Positions 27,544-34,127 are shown, counted from the stretch's first letter. The stretch: 64,000 nucleotides of DNA from Olleya sp. Bg11-27 (GCF_002831645.1 NZ_CP025117.1:1743514-1807513), one strand, 5' to 3'. The notes: generated from the letters alone by a model not told the origin. Program-made: numbers and translations.

Positions 27544-27577
27544 AAAAAAAGCCATTTAATAATTTAAATGGCTTTTT
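27544..27577. terminator. Bidirectional intrinsic terminator before the DUF4369 lipoprotein gene
   Basis: GCCATTTAA and TTTAAATGGC form the stem, with seven A residues on the left and seven T on the right, so it works on both strands. It lies 22 bases beyond the stop of the minus-strand lipoprotein gene. Confidence 0.85.
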
Positions 27578-27598
27578 TTATAAGTGTAAATATGTAAT

Positions 27599-28297
27599 CT
27601 ATTGTTCTGATTTTTTAATATCTAAGATATAGTCATTTAATTGTTTACCATATTTTGAGGCTTTTACCTTAGGTGTTAAAACAATGTTTATAGTATCTAA
27701 GAATTTAATGTTAGCGTCATATATCTCAGAAAGGGCTAAGTAAGGAGCAACCTCACTATCATTATTTGAAACGGCAAAGTTGGCAGTATATAAATACTTT
27801 CTTTTAGTAAAGCTATTTAAGGCTAGTTCTATTTGTTTTAGCTTGACACTATCGTTTGCTTTAGCGGCTTCAAACAGTTCCTTAGTTAAGTCTAAATTTT
27901 TATCATTAAACTTAGCAATCATGGCAAGATACTCTTCCAAAGTTTCATGTTGTTTTGATCCTTTGATTTTAGCATCGTATGAAAAGTTTTTCAAAGTAGT
28001 ATTAATTTCCGTTAAACCTTTGTCCGCAAAAAAGGATATGCGGTCATCTTCTTTGGTGTTTTTATTTAAATACAAATAAAACATCTCTGGTTCAGTTATG
28101 TCAGATTGTAATTTAAATTCAGACGTCCCATTAATACTTATGGAATCCATAGTTACTAATACGGTATCTTGTACTTTTTTTAAGTAAATAGTTCCTTTTT
28201 TTAAGCCTTTTACAGTTCCTTGTACAGTTAACTTGTCAGTATCGTTTCCACAAGAAAATATAGAAACTAATAGTAATAATGCAATAATTTTTTTCAT
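27599..28297 (-). CDS. DUF4369 domain-containing lipoprotein
   Basis: This 232-residue protein begins MKKIIALLLLVSIFSCGND, a lipoprotein signal with the lipidated Cys at residue 16. The rest resembles the DUF4369 domain (VQGTVKGLKKGTIYLKKVQD, then TEPEMFYLYLNK). That domain is usually the N-terminal half of Bacteroidetes thiol-disulfide reductases of the TlpA/ResA type. Here there is no thioredoxin CxxC domain after it, only a helical region, so a redox role cannot be assumed. It should sit in the periplasm or on a membrane leaflet. Monocistronic, with a bidirectional terminator after it. Confidence 0.85.
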   Translation of the reverse strand: MKKIIALLLLVSIFSCGNDTDKLTVQGTVKGLKKGTIYLKKVQDTVLVTMDSISINGTSEFKLQSDITEPEMFYLYLNKNTKEDDRISFFADKGLTEINTTLKNFSYDAKIKGSKQHETLEEYLAMIAKFNDKNLDLTKELFEAAKANDSVKLKQIELALNSFTKRKYLYTANFAVSNNDSEVAPYLALSEIYDANIKFLDTINIVLTPKVKASKYGKQLNDYILDIKKSEQ

Positions 28298-28348
28298 TTA
28301 AAGTCGGTTTTTATCGTTAGCAAATATCAATTAAAATAAACAATAATA

Positions 28349-29656
28349 CTAACCACCGGCAGCTAATTGCATTAAAATAGTGCAACCAATGGCAGCTAAA
28401 GTACCTACAGCATATCCAAATACCGCTAATAATACACCTACTGTCGCTAAAGAAGGATGAAAAGCAGAAGCTACAATAGGGGCAGAGGCTGCACCACCAA
28501 CATTGGCTTGACTACCTACCGCCAAGAAGAAATAGGGAGCTCTTATTAATTTGGCAACAATTATTAATAGTATTGCATGAATGGTCATCCATATAAAGCC
28601 TATACCAATAAGACCAACGTTGTCAAATATTGAGGCAATATCAATTTTCATTCCTATTGTTGCGACCAGAATGTAAATAAAAACACTTCCAAATTTACTC
28701 GCGCCTGCACCTTCAAAGTTTTTTGCTTTTGTAAACGATAGTATGATTGCTATTATGGTAGCAATACTGATCATCCAGAAAAAGGTGCTATCTAAAAAGG
28801 TAAAGGTGTTTTTTAATGTTTGAGATTCTATACCTGACACAACTTTACCAAAGTAAGGTGCCAAATGGTCTGCTAGGTAATGCGCGGCACTTACAGATCC
28901 AAAGGCTATCGCAGCTAGTAACATTAAATCTGTCACCGTAGGATTGCGTTTAACACTTTCGGTAAATGAAGACACTTTCTCTTTTAAAGCTTCTATGGAA
29001 GATGTATCTGCTTTGAGCCATTTATTTATTTTAGCTCGTTTTCCAATACCAATTAATAAAATAGCCATCCATACATTTGCAACTACAATATCAACAAAAA
29101 CCATCTTACCATACTCAGCTTGGTTATAGCCATAAATTTCTAACATTGCAGTTTGGTTGGCACCTCCACCAATCCAGCTTCCTGCAAGTGTAGATAAGCC
29201 TCTCCAGACAGCATCCGGTCCTTCTCCTCCAACAGTTTCTGGAGAAATTGCCGAGATTATTAAAATAGCAATAGGACCGCCAATAACAATACCTATGGTT
29301 CCAGTAAAAAACATAATTAATGCTTTCCAACCTAAATTAAATACAGCTTTTAGATCTATGCTTAATGTCATTAGTACTAAAGCTGCCGGTAAAAGGTAGC
29401 GACTAGCTACAAAGTATAAATTAGTTTTATGGGTTATAACATCTCCAGTATCATTTGCGGAAGTCCATTCTGGAGCTATTAATCCTATGGTAGTCAATAT
29501 AGCAGGTAACATATAAGCCATAAATAGGCCTGGTACGATTTTATAAAATTTTTCCCAAAAACCGCCTTTTAAGGATTCTGTATAAAAAATTAATCCTAAT
29601 GCAAGCATTAGTACGCCAAAGACGACGGTGTCATTTGTAAATAGTGGTTCACTCAT
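28349..29656 (-). CDS. DUF819 family integral membrane protein
   Basis: The 435-residue product has about a dozen hydrophobic segments and the family's conserved Gly-rich stretches (GSWIGGGANQTAM, GSQANVGGAASAPIVASA). These match DUF819, a family related to bile-acid/Na+ symporter-like and other two-repeat transporters. The substrate is unknown. The start MSEPLFTNDTVVFGVLM places the first membrane segment right at the N-terminus. It lies 51 bases upstream of the DUF4369 gene on the same strand, so they may share a transcript. Its 5' side faces the small-RNA array, whose first promoter begins 69 bases away on the opposite strand. Confidence 0.88.
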   Translation of the reverse strand: MSEPLFTNDTVVFGVLMLALGLIFYTESLKGGFWEKFYKIVPGLFMAYMLPAILTTIGLIAPEWTSANDTGDVITHKTNLYFVASRYLLPAALVLMTLSIDLKAVFNLGWKALIMFFTGTIGIVIGGPIAILIISAISPETVGGEGPDAVWRGLSTLAGSWIGGGANQTAMLEIYGYNQAEYGKMVFVDIVVANVWMAILLIGIGKRAKINKWLKADTSSIEALKEKVSSFTESVKRNPTVTDLMLLAAIAFGSVSAAHYLADHLAPYFGKVVSGIESQTLKNTFTFLDSTFFWMISIATIIAIILSFTKAKNFEGAGASKFGSVFIYILVATIGMKIDIASIFDNVGLIGIGFIWMTIHAILLIIVAKLIRAPYFFLAVGSQANVGGAASAPIVASAFHPSLATVGVLLAVFGYAVGTLAAIGCTILMQLAAGG

Positions 29657-29724
29657 AGTATTCGTTTATAGATAATGCAAAATAATCAAATAATATGGTT
29701 ATTTAATGGTTTGAAAATAAAGTT

Positions 29725-29739
29725 TGGCACAGCATTTGT
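29725..29739 (+). promoter_or_regulatory. Sigma-54-like promoter of RNA copy 1
   Basis: TGGCACAGCATTTGT matches the -24/-12 layout TGGCAC-N5-TTGC except for T in place of C at -12. The GG to -12 G distance is 12 bases, as required. The predicted start (12 bases after the -12 base) falls at 29751, beside the first paired base of the RNA. Confidence 0.7.
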
Positions 29740-29751
29740 AATATATGCTGT

Positions 29752-29864
29752 GTAATTAAATATGAAGACTTTCTAATACTAGGTGTGGTTACCTAAACAG
29801 AGACGAGTAATAATTACATTGGTTGGTTAGTATGAAAAAGCACTCTTTTTAGAGTGCTTTTTCT
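29752..29864 (+). ncRNA. Candidate structured small RNA, copy 1 of 4
   Basis: I predict an RNA of about 113 nt. The outer helix is GTAATTA at the 5' end with TAATTAC (29812-29818). The middle helix is TTTCT with AGAGA (one G-U). The inner hairpin is TAGGT-GTGGTT-ACCTA. After these come an unpaired TTGGTTGGTTAG segment and a terminator hairpin, GAAAAAGCACTCT/AGAGTGCTTTTTC at 29834-29863. The terminator closes the transcript without overlapping any coding sequence. There is no ribosome-binding or ORF evidence. Whether it matches an Rfam family cannot be judged from the sequence alone. Confidence 0.75.
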
Positions 29865-29917
29865 ATTTAATCATTTTAATAAACATTTAACAAGGCTTAG
29901 TGTTAGTAACTAGGATT

Positions 29918-29932
29918 TGGCACGACAATTGT
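29918..29932 (+). promoter_or_regulatory. Sigma-54-like promoter of RNA copy 2
   Basis: TGGCACGACAATTGT fits the sigma-54 consensus TGGCACG-N4-TTGC at every position but the last (T for C at -12). The predicted start is 29944, one base before the first paired base of copy 2. Confidence 0.72.
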
Positions 29933-29944
29933 TATATTAGTATT

Positions 29945-30057
29945 GTAATTAAGTATGAAGACTTTCTAACACTAGGTGTGGTTACCTAAACAGAAACGAG
30001 TATTAATTACATTGGTTGGTTAGTATGAAAAAGCACCCTTTATAGGGTGCTTTTTCT
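29945..30057 (+). ncRNA. Candidate structured small RNA, copy 2 of 4
   Basis: This copy has the best pairing of the four. The outer helix is GTAATTAA (29945-29952) with TTAATTAC (30003-30010), 8 bp. The middle helix is TTTCT (29963-29967) with AGAAA (29992-29996), fully Watson-Crick. The inner hairpin is TAGGT (29973-29977) with ACCTA (29984-29988) around GTGGTT. The terminator stem is GAAAAAGCACCCT/AGGGTGCTTTTTC (30027-30056), where the C-G pairs replace T-A pairs of copies 1 and 3. These paired changes support selection on RNA structure. Confidence 0.77.
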
Positions 30058-30111
30058 ATGTAACAGGTTTTAGTAAATTATTAACAATTGTTGATGAAAG
30101 TAAAATGATAT

Positions 30112-30126
30112 TGGCACGACAATTGT
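30112..30126 (+). promoter_or_regulatory. Sigma-54-like promoter of RNA copy 3
   Basis: TGGCACGACAATTGT is identical to the copy 2 element although the sequence upstream of it has diverged. The predicted start is 30138, one base before the first paired base of copy 3. Confidence 0.72.
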
Positions 30127-30138
30127 TATATACATATA

Positions 30139-30250
30139 GTAATTAAATATGAAGACTTTCTAATACTAGGTGTGGTTACCTAAACAGAGACGAGTAATAA
30201 TTATATTGGTTGGTTAGTATGAAAAAGCACTCTTTTAGAGTGCTTTTTCT
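30139..30250 (+). ncRNA. Candidate structured small RNA, copy 3 of 4
   Basis: The sequence is close to copy 1. The outer helix is GTAATTA with TAATTAT (a G-U pair where copies 1 and 2 have G-C). The middle helix TTTCT/AGAGA and the inner hairpin TAGGT-GTGGTT-ACCTA are kept. The tail TTGGTTGGTTAGTATG leads into a terminator stem GAAAAAGCACTCT/AGAGTGCTTTTTC with a loop one base shorter than in copy 1 (30221-30249). Confidence 0.75.
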
Positions 30251-30303
30251 ATTTAATAGTTTTAATATATGATTAACAGAACTGATTGTTATAAAAATGA
30301 AAC

Positions 30304-30318
30304 TGGCACGACAATTGT
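30304..30318 (+). promoter_or_regulatory. Sigma-54-like promoter of RNA copy 4
   Basis: TGGCACGACAATTGT again, identical to copies 2 and 3, within an otherwise diverged upstream sequence. The predicted start is about 30330, two bases before the first paired base of copy 4. Confidence 0.72.
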
Positions 30319-30331
30319 AAGTATTTAGTTA

Positions 30332-30447
30332 GTAGTTATTTACATGGACTTTTGCTTTAGGTGTGGTTACCTAAACAAAACGAGTAGTAACTATGATATT
30401 TTTGGTTGGTTAGTATGAAAAAGCATCCCTTTTAGGATGCTTTTTCT
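30332..30447 (+). ncRNA. Candidate structured small RNA, copy 4 of 4 (most diverged)
   Basis: The primary sequence differs most here but the helices survive. The outer helix is GTAGTTA with TAACTAT. The middle helix is TTTTG with CAAAA, where the other copies have TTTCT/AGAAA. The inner hairpin is TAGGT-GTGGTT-ACCTA, unchanged. The terminator stem is GAAAAAGCATCC/GGATGCTTTTTC (30417-30446). Both strands of the middle helix and of the terminator changed together. The loop GTGGTT, CGAGTA and the TTGGTTGGTTAGTATG tail are unchanged, so those are the likely functional bases. Its terminator may also serve the convergent hydrolase gene. Confidence 0.75.
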
Positions 30448-30472
30448 ATTTATCACAAGTAATGTAACACTC

Positions 30473-31399
30473 TTATTTTTTTATAAAAGAAATGATGTTT
30501 TCTAATAAATCTTTGGCTAGAGGTCTTTGGGACTCGTTATAAGACTTCGAGTTTTCCAAATCGCCACCTTCAATTGTGACTAGGACATGATTCATGTCCT
30601 TTATAATTTTTAATTCAGCTTGAGCTGATGCTTCTTTTAATAGTTTAGCTTCGGCTTCGCTAACTTGTAAGTCTTTAGTCCCATTAATAATGAGAATAGG
30701 CATTTCCAGAGTGCCTAAAATAGCAGTTGGATTATATTGCATCCAATTTATTATAAATCGCTGTGTCTCAATGTTAAAAATAGAAGATAACGCTACGGGA
30801 TAATCAGTGGTTGTTTTTCCAGTTTTTAAAATTTTAAAAATACGTTTGGTGTCAGGAGAGAATTGAGGAGCCGTTTTTTCAACTTGTTCTAAAATAACAT
30901 TGTCAATACTTAGAGCAGATCCAGCAAGCGATATAAAACCCGTAATTTTGTCTTTAGCTGCTAGCATACCTATTAAGCTGCCTTGATCATGACCGATAAC
31001 GTATATGTTTTTGTATTTGTTTTGTTTTTTAAAATAATCTATGACAGTACTGGCATCAGACACAAAGTCATCAAATATAATGGCATTGTTAACATTATTC
31101 TCTCGTATTTGCTTCACGATACGCTTATCAAATCTGAAGGTTGTAATATTACTATTAGTTAAGCCTACAGCTAATTTTTTGATATTATTGGTTTTCTGAA
31201 AATTTTGGTTACCATCCTTATCTGTAGGGCCTGATCCTCCAATGATTATAGCTAAATTTGAGACGTTATCCACATTAGGGATTAACAATGTCCCATTAAT
31301 ATACCTGTTTATTACAAGGTCTTGACTAGAATAGTTTAGGTCCTGGCCTGTGACATTAGCAGATAGAAAAGCAAGTAAGAGTAAGGGGTATAATTTCAT
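30473..31399 (-). CDS. Secreted alpha/beta hydrolase with GHDQG nucleophile motif
   Basis: I start this gene at 31399, giving MKLYPLLLLAFLSANVTGQ, a clear signal peptide. A longer frame from 31438 would put 13 unsupported residues before it. The 308-residue protein is an alpha/beta hydrolase: an oxyanion-type IIGGSGPTDKDG segment, the nucleophile elbow VIGHDQGSLIGM, an acid in IINGTKDLQV and a His in MNHVLV. The elbow normally reads G-x-S-x-G; here the codon is GAT (Asp). Asp nucleophiles occur in haloalkane dehalogenases and epoxide hydrolases of the same fold, but the rest looks like a serine-peptidase/esterase-type relative. The substrate is unknown. A TAAATTTG box at 31456-31463 may be its -7 element. 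Confidence 0.85.
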   Translation of the reverse strand: MKLYPLLLLAFLSANVTGQDLNYSSQDLVINRYINGTLLIPNVDNVSNLAIIIGGSGPTDKDGNQNFQKTNNIKKLAVGLTNSNITTFRFDKRIVKQIRENNVNNAIIFDDFVSDASTVIDYFKKQNKYKNIYVIGHDQGSLIGMLAAKDKITGFISLAGSALSIDNVILEQVEKTAPQFSPDTKRIFKILKTGKTTTDYPVALSSIFNIETQRFIINWMQYNPTAILGTLEMPILIINGTKDLQVSEAEAKLLKEASAQAELKIIKDMNHVLVTIEGGDLENSKSYNESQRPLAKDLLENIISFIKK

Positions 31400-31788
31400 G
31401 ATTAGATGTTTTGACCATTGAGACAAATAAAATGCCAAAACGGAATTTAATTACTCAAATTTACATTTAATTTGTGATTTTTAGAACCGAATGGTATTCT
31501 ATTTATAAATGTTATTAATCGTTTTTATATCACCTTTATCGGTTAATGTTAAAATTTATAGTATTTCATCGATTTATTTTGTTTTTTAACCTAAATCATT
31601 GGAATAAGTTTTATGTTTGCAGCGTACTAGAAATTACATACTTTTTAGTTCAATGGATTAATTAATTAATATTTGCATTATTTAAGTTTTTAAAACCTAA
31701 TGTAAAAATGACAAATAGCAAAAAGCCAAGGTTGAGGGACCTTGGCTTTTCTGTTTCAAAAAAGAAAATATAAATTTTCGATATAATA
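31400..31788. other. Intergenic region between hydrolase and alkB-like genes, with a possible short transcript
   Basis: No supported gene. On the plus strand TATGTTTG at 31612-31619 fits the -7 box and the terminator hairpin at 31721-31750 lies about 100 bases further on, which would give a transcript of roughly 125 nt. I find no TTTG box at the right spacing. An ATG at 31708 opens a 21-codon frame running through the hairpin, which I do not regard as coding. Confidence 0.35.
31721..31751. terminator. Intrinsic terminator downstream of the alkB-like gene
   Basis: AAAAGCCAAGGT and ACCTTGGCTTTT pair perfectly over 12 bp around TGAGGG. It lies about 40 bases past the alkB-like stop and has A/T tracts on both sides, so it can act on either strand. 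Confidence 0.85.
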
Positions 31789-32382
31789 TTATTTAATAAT
31801 CCTGAAAGTCAAATTTATTCTTGACTTAACCTCTTGTCTTGTTTTAGCAATTTGATGTAACCAATGATGCTGCGTCGTACCTTTCATTAATAGTAGGCTA
31901 CCGTGTTCCAACAATAGTTTGTGTTTTAAGTCTTTGTTATCTTTATGTTTTAAATTAAAGTATCGTGCACCTCCAAAAGTTATAGAGGCTATAATGGGAT
32001 TGGTACCTAACGTTTTTTCATTGTCTGAATGCCATCCATTACTATCTTGACCATCTCGATATAAGTTAGCAAGGCATGTGGTAAATGTAGTCTCTGTTTG
32101 ATCGTCTATTTTCTTTTTTATTTCGCTTAAAGCGGAAGTAAAGCCACGTGGATGCATGATAATATTTGAATAGCTATAAGGGTTACCGTTATGACCAAAT
32201 AGTGCCGTAAGTCTAGGTTGTGCATAGGTTTTACCGAATACTGTAATGTCATCTTGCTGCCAAGGAATGTCATTTAAAAGTAAGTCGAAGTACGTATTAG
32301 CTTCTTCTAGATTGAAAAAATTAGGGAAATAACTAATCTCTGCATCTGGTAAGTTCAGTTTTATTTCTTCAGAAAATAACAT
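31789..32382 (-). CDS. AlkB-like alpha-ketoglutarate-dependent dioxygenase
   Basis: The 197-residue product belongs to the AlkB 2OG-Fe(II) oxygenases, which repair alkylated nucleic acid bases by oxidative demethylation. The iron ligands are visible: H and D in GWHSDNE (about residues 117-123) and the distal His in the MKGTTQHHWLHQI segment. The 2-oxoglutarate-binding Arg residues lie in the C-terminal RINLTFR. LYRDGQDSNGWHSD is typical of the ALKBH2/3-like bacterial group. It begins three bases after the DoxX-like gene stop, so both are on one transcript. No adaptive-response regulator (Ada) is nearby in this window. Confidence 0.93.
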   Translation of the reverse strand: MLFSEEIKLNLPDAEISYFPNFFNLEEANTYFDLLLNDIPWQQDDITVFGKTYAQPRLTALFGHNGNPYSYSNIIMHPRGFTSALSEIKKKIDDQTETTFTTCLANLYRDGQDSNGWHSDNEKTLGTNPIIASITFGGARYFNLKHKDNKDLKHKLLLEHGSLLLMKGTTQHHWLHQIAKTRQEVKSRINLTFRIIK

Positions 32383-32385
32383 GTC

Positions 32386-32745
32386 TTATAATTTTAAATA
32401 ATAATACGCCCAATACACTAATATAAATTGTAATGGAATACGAAGTAGTAAAATCCACATTGGTAAGCCAACGGAGGCTTTTTTGTTCGATAGCATGTGA
32501 TAATGAACCAATAAAAATACGATAAGCATGACTATTATAGAATAAATGGCAACGTTTTTTAATATAGGGATACAAAGCGAAATACCCAAGGTAACTTCCG
32601 CAATACCACTTAATAGCACTAAAAGTTTATGGGTGGGTAAATACAATGGCATGACACGTAAATATATCTTAGGTTGTGTAAAATGAATCATTCCAGAAAC
32701 CACGTATAGGGCTGACATAATATAAAGATGCCAAGGATAAGTCAT
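32386..32745 (-). CDS. DoxX-like small integral membrane protein
   Basis: The 119-residue protein has four hydrophobic segments and a DoxX-like signature (SGMIHFTQPKIYLRVMPLYL, then LSGIAEVTLGISL). Family members are four-helix membrane proteins of mostly unknown biochemical role. It is the first gene of a two-gene unit with the AlkB-like dioxygenase, three bases downstream. It is transcribed away from the VanX-like dipeptidase gene, 44 bases off on the other strand, so both promoters must overlap in that gap. Confidence 0.8.
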   Translation of the reverse strand: MTYPWHLYIMSALYVVSGMIHFTQPKIYLRVMPLYLPTHKLLVLLSGIAEVTLGISLCIPILKNVAIYSIIVMLIVFLLVHYHMLSNKKASVGLPMWILLLRIPLQFILVYWAYYYLKL

Positions 32746-32789
32746 AGTTCGTTTTTTATTTTATAAATTTAGCCCATAATTTAGATCTT

Positions 32790-33455
32790 ATGAAGTTTAG
32801 CTTAGCGTTTTTACTAATATTTATTACCACCACTTGTCTTGCGCAATTACGTGATGGCTTTGTATATGCACAAGATATTATTGATGATTTAGCAGTCGAG
32901 CTAAGGTACTGTAATGAGAATAATTTTGTTGGAGAGCAAATAGATGGCTATAATAAAGAGGTGGTTATTATGACTGATGTGGCAGCAAAAGCATTAAAGA
33001 AAATACAGGACACACTTAAAAAACAAGGCTTAGGTATTAAAATTTACGATGCTTATAGACCGCAACGTGCTGTAAATCATTTTGTACGTTGGGCAAAGCA
33101 AATTAATGACACGTTACAGAAACAACAGTTTTATCCAAACGTTAAAAAACGGAATCTGTTTAAACAAGGGTATATCGCATCAAAATCTAGGCATAGTAGT
33201 GGGAGTACTTTAGATCTAACAATCATTAATTTAGAAACAGGAATAGCTCTGGATATGGGGAGTCCATACGATTTTTTTGGCCCAGAATCTTGGGTAGACA
33301 ATAAAAAACTGACTAAAAAGCAGCAATCTAATAGACAATTATTACAACATGTCATGTTGGCTAATGGATTTAGAAACTATGCGCAAGAGTGGTGGCATTT
33401 TACTTTAAGAGGAGAGCCCTATAGAAATCAATATTTTGATTTTCCTATAGAGTAG
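32790..33455 (+). CDS. M15D (VanX-like) D-alanyl-D-alanine dipeptidase, exported
   Basis: The 221-residue protein has a signal peptide (MKFSLAFLLIFITTTCLAQ) and then a VanX-type zinc peptidase. Zinc ligands lie in SRHSSGSTLDL (SxHxxGxxxD, about residues 131-141) and EWWHF (ExxWH), with the catalytic Glu in the latter. YDAYRPQRAVNHF is the usual preceding motif. It should cleave D-Ala-D-Ala dipeptides in the periplasm, probably in cell-wall recycling. VanH or VanA homologues are absent around it, so vancomycin resistance is not implied. A bidirectional terminator follows at 33501. Confidence 0.93.
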   Translation: MKFSLAFLLIFITTTCLAQLRDGFVYAQDIIDDLAVELRYCNENNFVGEQIDGYNKEVVIMTDVAAKALKKIQDTLKKQGLGIKIYDAYRPQRAVNHFVRWAKQINDTLQKQQFYPNVKKRNLFKQGYIASKSRHSSGSTLDLTIINLETGIALDMGSPYDFFGPESWVDNKKLTKKQQSNRQLLQHVMLANGFRNYAQEWWHFTLRGEPYRNQYFDFPIE

Positions 33456-33500
33456 TAAAGGCATCGTGTTTATTAGTTTTAGTCTGATAAAATTCAATAC

Positions 33501-33537
33501 AAAAAATAGCCATAGCTGACGCTGTGGCTTTTTTTTG
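33501..33537. terminator. Bidirectional intrinsic terminator between VanX-like and VOC genes
   Basis: AGCCATAGC pairs with GCTGTGGCT (one G-U) around TGAC, with six A residues on the left and eight T on the right. Both converging genes end near it. Confidence 0.88.
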
Positions 33538-33547
33538 TATATAGTCT

Positions 33548-34060
33548 TTATTTTGTGTAGGCACCAGAGGAATAGGTTAACTCATAACTATGTGTGTATA
33601 TTTCGAAAACAATTCCAAAGGGATCTTCTACATAGCACATTTTAAAAGGTTTGTCTTTTGGGTAATACTCCCTAATAGGCATTCTCTGTTTACCACCATA
33701 AGAGACAATTTTATCAATAAGGTCTTCAATATTGGGATCTTGCACGCAAAAGTGAAACAGTCCGGTATTAAAAGGATTAAATTCTGGGGCTGCTTTTACG
33801 CCATTTGGAAAAGAAAATAACTCAATACCTATTCCGTCTGAAGTTGCTAAGTGTGCTATTTCAAACGTGTCCCAATCTTCGCCAAAGACATCAATGCACA
33901 TCTGGCCTATAGCCGTTTCTTTTTCTTTTTTAACTTTAGAAGGCTCCATAATAATATACCATCCCATTACTTCAGAATAGAATTGAACAGCTTTGTTTAT
34001 ATCAGGGACCGTAATCCCAATATGAGAAAAAGATTTTGGATAATTTTTTTTAGTGGTCAT
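33548..34060 (-). CDS. VOC family protein (glyoxalase/bleomycin-resistance fold)
   Basis: The product is a VOC-fold metalloprotein. The N-terminal FSHIGITVPDINKAVQFY carries the first metal-ligand His, and later blocks (LFHFCVQDP, CYVEDPFGIVFEIY) carry the second His region and terminal Glu. The family includes glyoxalase I, dioxygenases and epimerases; the exact reaction cannot be read. I choose the ATG at 34060 (170 residues) over 34081, because a good promoter (34079-34109) would start transcription near 34073, after the longer start. It is divergent from an HxlR-type regulator, which very likely controls it. Confidence 0.88.
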   Translation of the reverse strand: MTTKKNYPKSFSHIGITVPDINKAVQFYSEVMGWYIIMEPSKVKKEKETAIGQMCIDVFGEDWDTFEIAHLATSDGIGIELFSFPNGVKAAPEFNPFNTGLFHFCVQDPNIEDLIDKIVSYGGKQRMPIREYYPKDKPFKMCYVEDPFGIVFEIYTHSYELTYSSGAYTK

Positions 34061-34078
34061 ATTATTTTTTTTAGAGTA

Positions 34079-34109
34079 CAAAGATATTTTATATTTGCAG
34101 TATTGGCAA
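34079..34109 (-). promoter_or_regulatory. Promoter of the VOC gene
   Basis: Read on the minus strand, TTG (34107-34109) and TATCTTTG (34079-34086) are 20 bases apart, matching the flavobacterial sigma-A consensus. It overlaps the plus-strand -7 box of hxlR-like gene transcription, so a bound regulator could block both. Confidence 0.7.
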
Positions 34110-34127
34110 TAACTTACTAAAAAGTAA
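34090..34127 (+). promoter_or_regulatory. hxlR-like gene -7 box and candidate operator
   Basis: TATATTTG (34090-34097) fits the plus-strand -7 element. Just beyond it, TTACT-AAAA-AGTAA (34114-34127) is a perfect inverted repeat. HxlR-family regulators bind TACT/AGTA-type dyads, so this is a likely self-operator that also covers the VOC promoter. Binding is inferred. Confidence 0.55.

Larger units (their letters stand above)
29725..30447 (+). repeat. Tandem array of four ~193-bp units, each a promoter, structured RNA and terminator
   Basis: Four units recur with matching points 193-194 bp apart (predicted RNA starts at about 29752, 29945, 30139, 30332). Within each unit three blocks are conserved: a TGGCAC-N5-TTGT promoter, a roughly 75-base core containing AGGTGTGGTTACCTAAAC and TTGGTTGGTTAGTATG, and a terminator hairpin. 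The spacers between one terminator and the next promoter are clearly more diverged. No reading frame of useful length crosses the units. The array separates the DUF819 gene from a convergent alpha/beta hydrolase gene. Confidence 0.9.

Noticed and set aside
29725-30318. Sigma-A promoters for the four RNAs
   Set aside because: The TTTGG before each unit could be a -33 box, but no TAnnTTTG follows at about 20 bases in any copy.
29725-30447. CRISPR or insertion-sequence remnant
   Set aside because: There are no unique spacers of constant length, no transposase, and no terminal inverted repeats; each unit has promoter and terminator structure instead.
31400-31438. N-terminal extension of the alpha/beta hydrolase
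   Set aside because: The 13 added residues precede a clear signal peptide that starts with its own Met at 31399.
31708-31773. 21-codon ORF through the alkB-side hairpin
   Set aside because: The frame is mostly the terminator palindrome and has no independent support.
32790-33455. Vancomycin-resistance determinant
   Set aside because: VanX-like dipeptidases are common in Bacteroidetes; no vanH or vanA homologue is present, and Gram-negative bacteria do not need them.
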